The notes below the pieces were generated by a model. That model ran no database searches. It saw only the letters and a program-made list of their open reading frames with translations, and was not told the DNA's origin. Of a DNA stretch of 10,202 nt, positions 6,992 through 10,202 are shown one piece after another (position 1 is the first letter of the stretch; each line of letters begins with the position of its first letter). The position numbers and the translations under genes were made by a program. Source of the stretch: Nitrospinaceae bacterium (GTDB taxonomy: Bacteria > Nitrospinota > Nitrospinia > Nitrospinales > VA-1). Location: positions 1-10,202 of the forward strand of contig JAJDBA010000134.1 in the NCBI GenBank assembly GCA_029261675.1. Direction: 5' to 3'.

Positions 6992-7168
6992 TCAACGGGC
7001 ACGGAACATCCTATTGTCGGAGCCTCCTGGTCCAATAAGAACTTTTACCACAGCAAAGCATTTGGGACACCGACCTTCATAGGCGTTACCGCCCTTATTG
7101 ATGTAAATACGGCGATAGATATTGCAACACTCAAACATAATGCCCAAATATTTTTTATCTTTTTCCAT
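6992..7168 (-). CDS. Small zinc-ribbon-like protein, 58 aa
   Basis: This short gene runs from ATG at 7168 to TGA at 6992-6994, 22 bp after the TerB-domain gene and 45 bp before dtd. Its 58 residues carry two cysteine pairs: FECCNIY (C14, C15) and GRCPKC (C34, C37). They are followed by VLIGPGGSDNRMFRAR at the C-terminus. The CC...CPxC spacing with a basic, beta-prone middle (RRIYINKGGNAYEGR) fits a metal-binding zinc ribbon, although the first pair is adjacent CC rather than CxxC. From memory, small proteins with a similar CPRC...GPGG...RFF ending occur in planctomycetes and other bacteria without known function. The compositional and motif coherence, and the close fit between two co-directional genes, argue that it is real. 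No Shine-Dalgarno is seen, so expression may depend on coupling to the upstream gene. Confidence 0.8.
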   Translation of the reverse strand: MEKDKKYLGIMFECCNIYRRIYINKGGNAYEGRCPKCFAVVKVLIGPGGSDNRMFRAR

Positions 7169-7189
7169 TTCGGTCGAATGTTTTGAAAA

Positions 7190-8095
7190 CTATTTTTTAT
7201 TAAGAGCTTTTCCCGTCCGCACCTTGGCCTCAATAAATGTTTTATGGGGAATTCGCATGGATTTAGTAATCCGTCTAATTTCTTCAGACTCTTCATGAGC
7301 GATCTCACCATCAGCAGCGGCCACAGCAAAAAGACATTCCATAAAATGCAGCCGATCATTATAAGAAGTCAAGCGGTTGATTTCAGTAACCACCTCATGA
7401 TAATCAAAACCTTTCTTTCCTTGTTCTTCTACAACTTCGAAAAGCAAAGTCAACTCTTTACCCTTAAGCGAAAACTGATCAGCGAGACAAGCTTTCAGAG
7501 CTTTCTTTTCTGCGGGATCGAAGTGATTATCGACGTGAGCGATAGAGGCCATTAGGGACCCCACTAGACAGAGAAAATACAGTTTATCTTCAGGGAGCTG
7601 TGATGCAATTCCCGAATGTGCACTTTTCAACTCAATTTTTTTCAGTACCTGTCTTTTGAAATATTTTTCCATGTCCTGATTCGGATCACGAGCATGCTCA
7701 AAGATGGTTTTCTGAAAAAAGTTTCGGATTCGTCCAAATGATCTCTTAGTGAAAGAAGTACCTTCAAGCCATTCCGAAAATTGATCGACCAATTGTCGTT
7801 CATCCCCTTTCATCCTTGGATGAACCTGAACCATATTTTCCAAAGCATCCATGATTTCTTTTTTCTCAGAGGATGTAGAAAGTTCGGCGATCATCTGTCG
7901 ATATAACAGATCTTTTTCCTTTTTTGAAACAGGTGCATTCAGATAAGGTTTTAACTCATCCAGCTCGTGTTTCTCTAGATCAAACTTTCTATAAAACGAT
8001 TTTAGAATATTAAGTTCAGACTGGCTCACTTCACCATCTGCCCAAGCTACAGTCGTTAAAACCTTGAGGAAGGTCAACTTTTTAAATTTCGACAT
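7190..8095 (-). CDS. Tandem TerB (tellurite-resistance B-like) domain protein, 301 aa
   Basis: The protein has two TerB-like all-helical domains. The first (about residues 5-110) has the signature VAWADGEVSQSELNIL (16-31; D20, G21, E22). The second (about 168-300) has an acidic helix start at HVDNHFDPAEKKAL (187-200) and VAAADGEIAHEESEEI (258-273; D262, G263, E264). A charged linker separates them. TerB domains bind divalent metal through the acidic residues and occur in stress-response and membrane-linked complexes with TerC, TerD or MBL-type partners. No TerC or TerD lies in the window, so tellurite resistance should not be inferred. There is no signal peptide, so the protein is cytosolic. 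The ATG at 8095 is supported by AGGA about 7 bases upstream. It sits 66 bp after the FG-GAP gene and just before the zinc-ribbon gene. Confidence 0.85.
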   Translation of the reverse strand: MSKFKKLTFLKVLTTVAWADGEVSQSELNILKSFYRKFDLEKHELDELKPYLNAPVSKKEKDLLYRQMIAELSTSSEKKEIMDALENMVQVHPRMKGDERQLVDQFSEWLEGTSFTKRSFGRIRNFFQKTIFEHARDPNQDMEKYFKRQVLKKIELKSAHSGIASQLPEDKLYFLCLVGSLMASIAHVDNHFDPAEKKALKACLADQFSLKGKELTLLFEVVEEQGKKGFDYHEVVTEINRLTSYNDRLHFMECLFAVAAADGEIAHEESEEIRRITKSMRIPHKTFIEAKVRTGKALNKK

Positions 8096-8138
8096 ATGAT
8101 TTCCTAATAAATACGTTGAACAAATTAAAAGTTTTTAC

Positions 8139-8150
8139 AATAAGCTTATT
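8139..8150. repeat. Perfect 12-bp palindrome in the FG-GAP/TerB gap
   Basis: AATAAGCTTATT reads identically on both strands and lies in the 66-bp non-coding gap, 44 bases ahead of the TerB-protein ATG. It has no loop and no following T run, so it is not a terminator. It could be a dimeric regulator site for an internal promoter, but AT-rich palindromes of this size also occur by chance. Confidence 0.25.
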
Positions 8151-8161
8151 CGAATCAACTT

Positions 8162-9430
8162 CTAATCAAAACGATTCAGCCACAACCGACTCGTTTTTCC
8201 AGACCATGCAAACAAATCGAGAAATTGGTCCTCATCAATATCGCCAAACGTCATCTGGTCAAATTGCCTGTAGCGCGGTAAACGGCGATGGGTTTCATCT
8301 GAAAAATCCCATCTCCCCCGTCCCTGCAAATAATAAACCCCTTTTGAGGTCAAGATCAAGGCATCTGGGCGGGTATTGCCATTTCCATCCAAGAGATAAA
8401 CTTTAGAGGCAGGAAAATGCGGCAACATTTTATGCGACCGTTTCTTAAAGTTTCCGCCTCCCATATTCTCCAGAAAGTAATTGGTTTCATCAGGATATCC
8501 ACGATATATTTTATTTATGGATCGGTTGACAACAAGCAGGTCGTTATCGCCATCCTGATCGAAATCCGCCCAATCGGCATGTATACTATCATCCAAGATG
8601 CGCGGCATTCTTGAAGATGTGCGATCGGAAAATTTACCCACCCCGTTATTAAGCAACAATCTGTTTTGACCTTTGCTATAAACTAGAAAGATGTCTACCA
8701 CACCATCACCATTATAATCGGCCAACGAAGCGTCGCGAATACCTGAAGGAAGTGAAGGCATTAACAGGGATGTTAAATCCTCAAATCGACCATCGCCCTT
8801 ATTGACCCATATCATGGTTTGATAGGATTTTTTTGCCAACGTTTTTACGCTACTGCCAAAATAAAACAGGTCTTTATCACCGTCTCCATCGAGGTCTACT
8901 GGAATGACTTTTTCTATACCCGGTATAAGTGGATACTCCCCCTCTTTTTCCTTTGAATAAAAATAACCTTTTTTATTGTTAAAAAGAATTCGTGTTTTCG
9001 GGGCTTCCCCACCTCCGAGAATTAAAACTAAATCGTCTCCCCCATCCCTGTTTAAATCTGCGGTAGCAAAAAAATTTATTTCTTCTTTATTTTTCTGAGT
9101 CCACTGACCCGCCTGCTTTTTCAAGAATCCTTTTTTCTTCTGATTGATGAGAATATAGAGCTTCGATTTAGTTTTGCTTAATACCGCAAGGTCGGACAAG
9201 TTATCTTGGTTGGCTCTTAAAAAACTGGCGTGAGCGACAGAAGATTTTTCAATTGAAAAAAAACGTGAGGCATCACGAAACCTCTGACTTGCTGGATTAT
9301 CTGCGACATGGGGCTTGGGCCCCCCACAAGCGGAAAACAGGAAAAGAATCAACAACCATGAAATCAAAGAATCAATCAAACAAAGAGCTGGGGAGGTTTT
9401 TTTCTGATAGTTCGATCTGTAATCCTTCAT
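8162..9430 (-). CDS. FG-GAP/VCBS-repeat lipoprotein, probable seven-bladed beta-propeller
   Basis: Residues 1-35 form a lipoprotein signal with a basic N-terminal part, a hydrophobic helix (about 21-32) and the lipobox F32-S33-A34-C35 followed by GG. Seven calcium-loop or FG-GAP-like units follow at about 55-residue spacing: LRANQDNLSDLAVL (71-84), DLNRDGGDDLVLI (125-137), DLDGDGDKDLFYF (179-191), DYNGDGVVDIFLV (238-250), DFDQDGDNDLLVV (289-301), DGNGNTRPDALIL (348-360) and DIDEDQFLDLFAW (397-409). This fits an integrin-alpha-like seven-bladed propeller anchored on the outside of a membrane. Units 1, 6 and 7 have lost the exact DxDxDG pattern. The ATG at 9430 lies inside the end of the upstream hydrolase gene (59-bp overlap). 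No Shine-Dalgarno is seen, and a TTG at 9379 is a less likely alternative because it would remove the basic part of the signal peptide. The ligand is unknown. Confidence 0.88.
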   Translation of the reverse strand: MKDYRSNYQKKTSPALCLIDSLISWLLILFLFSACGGPKPHVADNPASQRFRDASRFFSIEKSSVAHASFLRANQDNLSDLAVLSKTKSKLYILINQKKKGFLKKQAGQWTQKNKEEINFFATADLNRDGGDDLVLILGGGEAPKTRILFNNKKGYFYSKEKEGEYPLIPGIEKVIPVDLDGDGDKDLFYFGSSVKTLAKKSYQTMIWVNKGDGRFEDLTSLLMPSLPSGIRDASLADYNGDGVVDIFLVYSKGQNRLLLNNGVGKFSDRTSSRMPRILDDSIHADWADFDQDGDNDLLVVNRSINKIYRGYPDETNYFLENMGGGNFKKRSHKMLPHFPASKVYLLDGNGNTRPDALILTSKGVYYLQGRGRWDFSDETHRRLPRYRQFDQMTFGDIDEDQFLDLFAWSGKTSRLWLNRFD

Positions 9431-10202
9431 AAGCGGCTATGCTTTGGGGAAAGAGTTGGCGGGCTTCTGCTTCAATCTTCTGAATAAACTCATCGTTATG
9501 TGTGGGGTCATGGTGAAATAAAACGAATTTTTCGACATTCGCGGCTTCGGCTACTTTTATACCTTCACGCATGGTACTGTGGCCCCAACCCTTTCTGGAG
9601 AACTCCCCATTCAAACCATTATACTCGTCATCCGTATACTGAGAATCGTAAACCAGCATATCCGCATCACGACTAAGCTCAATTAAGTTTTTATTTGGCT
9701 TGTCTTCATAATGCTCGCAATCGGTTGCGAAAACAAGGGATTGATCTTCGTGATCGACTCGGTAAGCATAACACCCATTCGGGTGATATAGGGGAGCAAG
9801 GGTGACTTTATAGTTTTCACCCTCTATAACATCACCCGGCTTCACATCATGATAGGAAATAGTAGCACCAAACAAATCTGTTTTCACAGGAAAACAGGGA
9901 GGAGTCATTTGCTGCTTGAGCACATCTTCAACCGTCTTTGGCAAGCTGGTTCCGCCAAATACTCTGAATTCGTTTCCAGGGATAAAAAACGGTGTAAAAA
10001 ATGGGAAACCCTGTATATGGTCCCAATGCACATGGCTATATAAAATCGTCCCCTTAACTGGTAACTCCTTCATCAAAGCCATACCCAGATTACGAAATCC
10101 GGTACCTGTATCAATGACGATCAACTCTTCTCCACAGCGTATTTCTACACAGGTTGTATTGCCACCTACCTTTACTGTTTCCGGGTTTCCCGAAGGAACA
10201 CT
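9372..10202 (-). CDS. Metallo-beta-lactamase-fold hydrolase, PhnP/COG1235-like (5' end missing)
   Basis: The frame is open to the right edge, giving 276 visible residues. The first visible residues, including PETVKVGGNTTCVEIRCG (7-24), already match the family N-terminus, so only a short piece (start and a GTRGS-like strand) is missing. The metal site is complete: SHVHWDH (H57, H59, D61, H62), H140 in PLYHPNG, D161 in FATDCEH, and H230/H231 in LFHHDPTH. A GWGHST segment (205-210) is also typical. These features place it with the binuclear-metal phosphodiesterase-like MBL proteins (PhnP/RNase Z side) rather than beta-lactamases. A cyclic phosphodiester or similar phosphoester is the likely substrate class, but the exact one cannot be read from sequence. 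It is cytosolic by appearance. It is the first visible gene of the minus-strand cluster, and its 3' end overlaps the FG-GAP lipoprotein start by 59 bp. Confidence 0.92.
   Translation of the reverse strand, partial: SVPSGNPETVKVGGNTTCVEIRCGEELIVIDTGTGFRNLGMALMKELPVKGTILYSHVHWDHIQGFPFFTPFFIPGNEFRVFGGTSLPKTVEDVLKQQMTPPCFPVKTDLFGATISYHDVKPGDVIEGENYKVTLAPLYHPNGCYAYRVDHEDQSLVFATDCEHYEDKPNKNLIELSRDADMLVYDSQYTDDEYNGLNGEFSRKGWGHSTMREGIKVAEAANVEKFVLFHHDPTHNDEFIQKIEAEARQLFPQSIAAYEGLQIELSEKNLPSSLFD

Noticed and set aside
7045..7359. 104-codon minus-strand frame overlapping the TerB and zinc-ribbon genes
   Set aside because: It covers the end of the TerB gene and most of the zinc-ribbon gene in another frame and shows no family signature, whereas both in-frame products have clear motifs.
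10122..10124. TTG as a possible start of the metallo-hydrolase
   Set aside because: The frame continues upstream to the window edge and encodes typical family sequence (PETVKVGGNTTCVEIRCG), so this is an internal leucine codon.
1..10202. CRISPR, transposon, prophage, toxin-antitoxin or RNA genes
   Set aside because: No direct repeat array, transposase, integrase or att-like duplication, paired small toxin/antitoxin genes, or tRNA/rRNA-like segment could be seen on either strand.

Overview
The window looks like a stretch of chromosomal core and near-core genes from a Gram-negative, respiring bacterium. The signs are three exported proteins (one signal peptide and two lipoproteins), a complex I membrane subunit (NuoN), and large TPR and beta-propeller proteins. 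Base composition is moderately AT-rich. The mix of NuoN, TolB-like PD40/TPR, FG-GAP lipoprotein and tandem-TerB genes would fit a marine Nitrospinota-type or deltaproteobacterial-grade lineage. That placement is inference from protein style only and is weak. I see no mobile element, CRISPR array, tRNA, rRNA or defence island.

Layout. (1) Positions 1-2039, minus strand: an exported TolB-like PD40 beta-propeller followed by TPR-like helices, whose C-terminus runs off the left edge. (2) 2146-3369, minus: an unrecognised 407-residue protein with a GTG start and a strong Shine-Dalgarno. (3) 3370-3667: a 298-bp divergent intergenic region with candidate promoters for both flanking genes and three dyad symmetries. 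(4) 3668-5194, plus: nuoN, standing alone rather than behind nuoM. (5) 5296-6498, plus: a TPR lipoprotein with its own TATAAT box. It converges with the next block, leaving a 10-bp gap. (6) 6509-10202, minus: a five-gene co-directional cluster. In transcription order it is a PhnP-like metallo-beta-lactamase-fold hydrolase (N-terminus off the right edge), a seven-repeat FG-GAP/VCBS lipoprotein overlapping it by 59 bp, a tandem TerB-domain protein, a 58-residue CC/CPxC zinc-ribbon-like protein, and D-aminoacyl-tRNA deacylase (dtd).

How they may work together. NuoN is a proton-pumping subunit of respiratory complex I. The exported and lipidated propeller/TPR proteins are probably periplasmic or outer-membrane scaffolds. 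The minus-strand cluster combines a housekeeping proofreading enzyme (dtd) with a phosphodiesterase-like hydrolase and poorly characterised proteins. Co-transcription is plausible from spacing, but a shared pathway is not shown by the sequence. I did not find a convincing novel multi-gene system. The best leads are the small zinc-ribbon protein, the unknown 407-residue protein, the dyad-rich region ahead of the isolated nuoN, and the EF-hand loop inside the TolB-like propeller.
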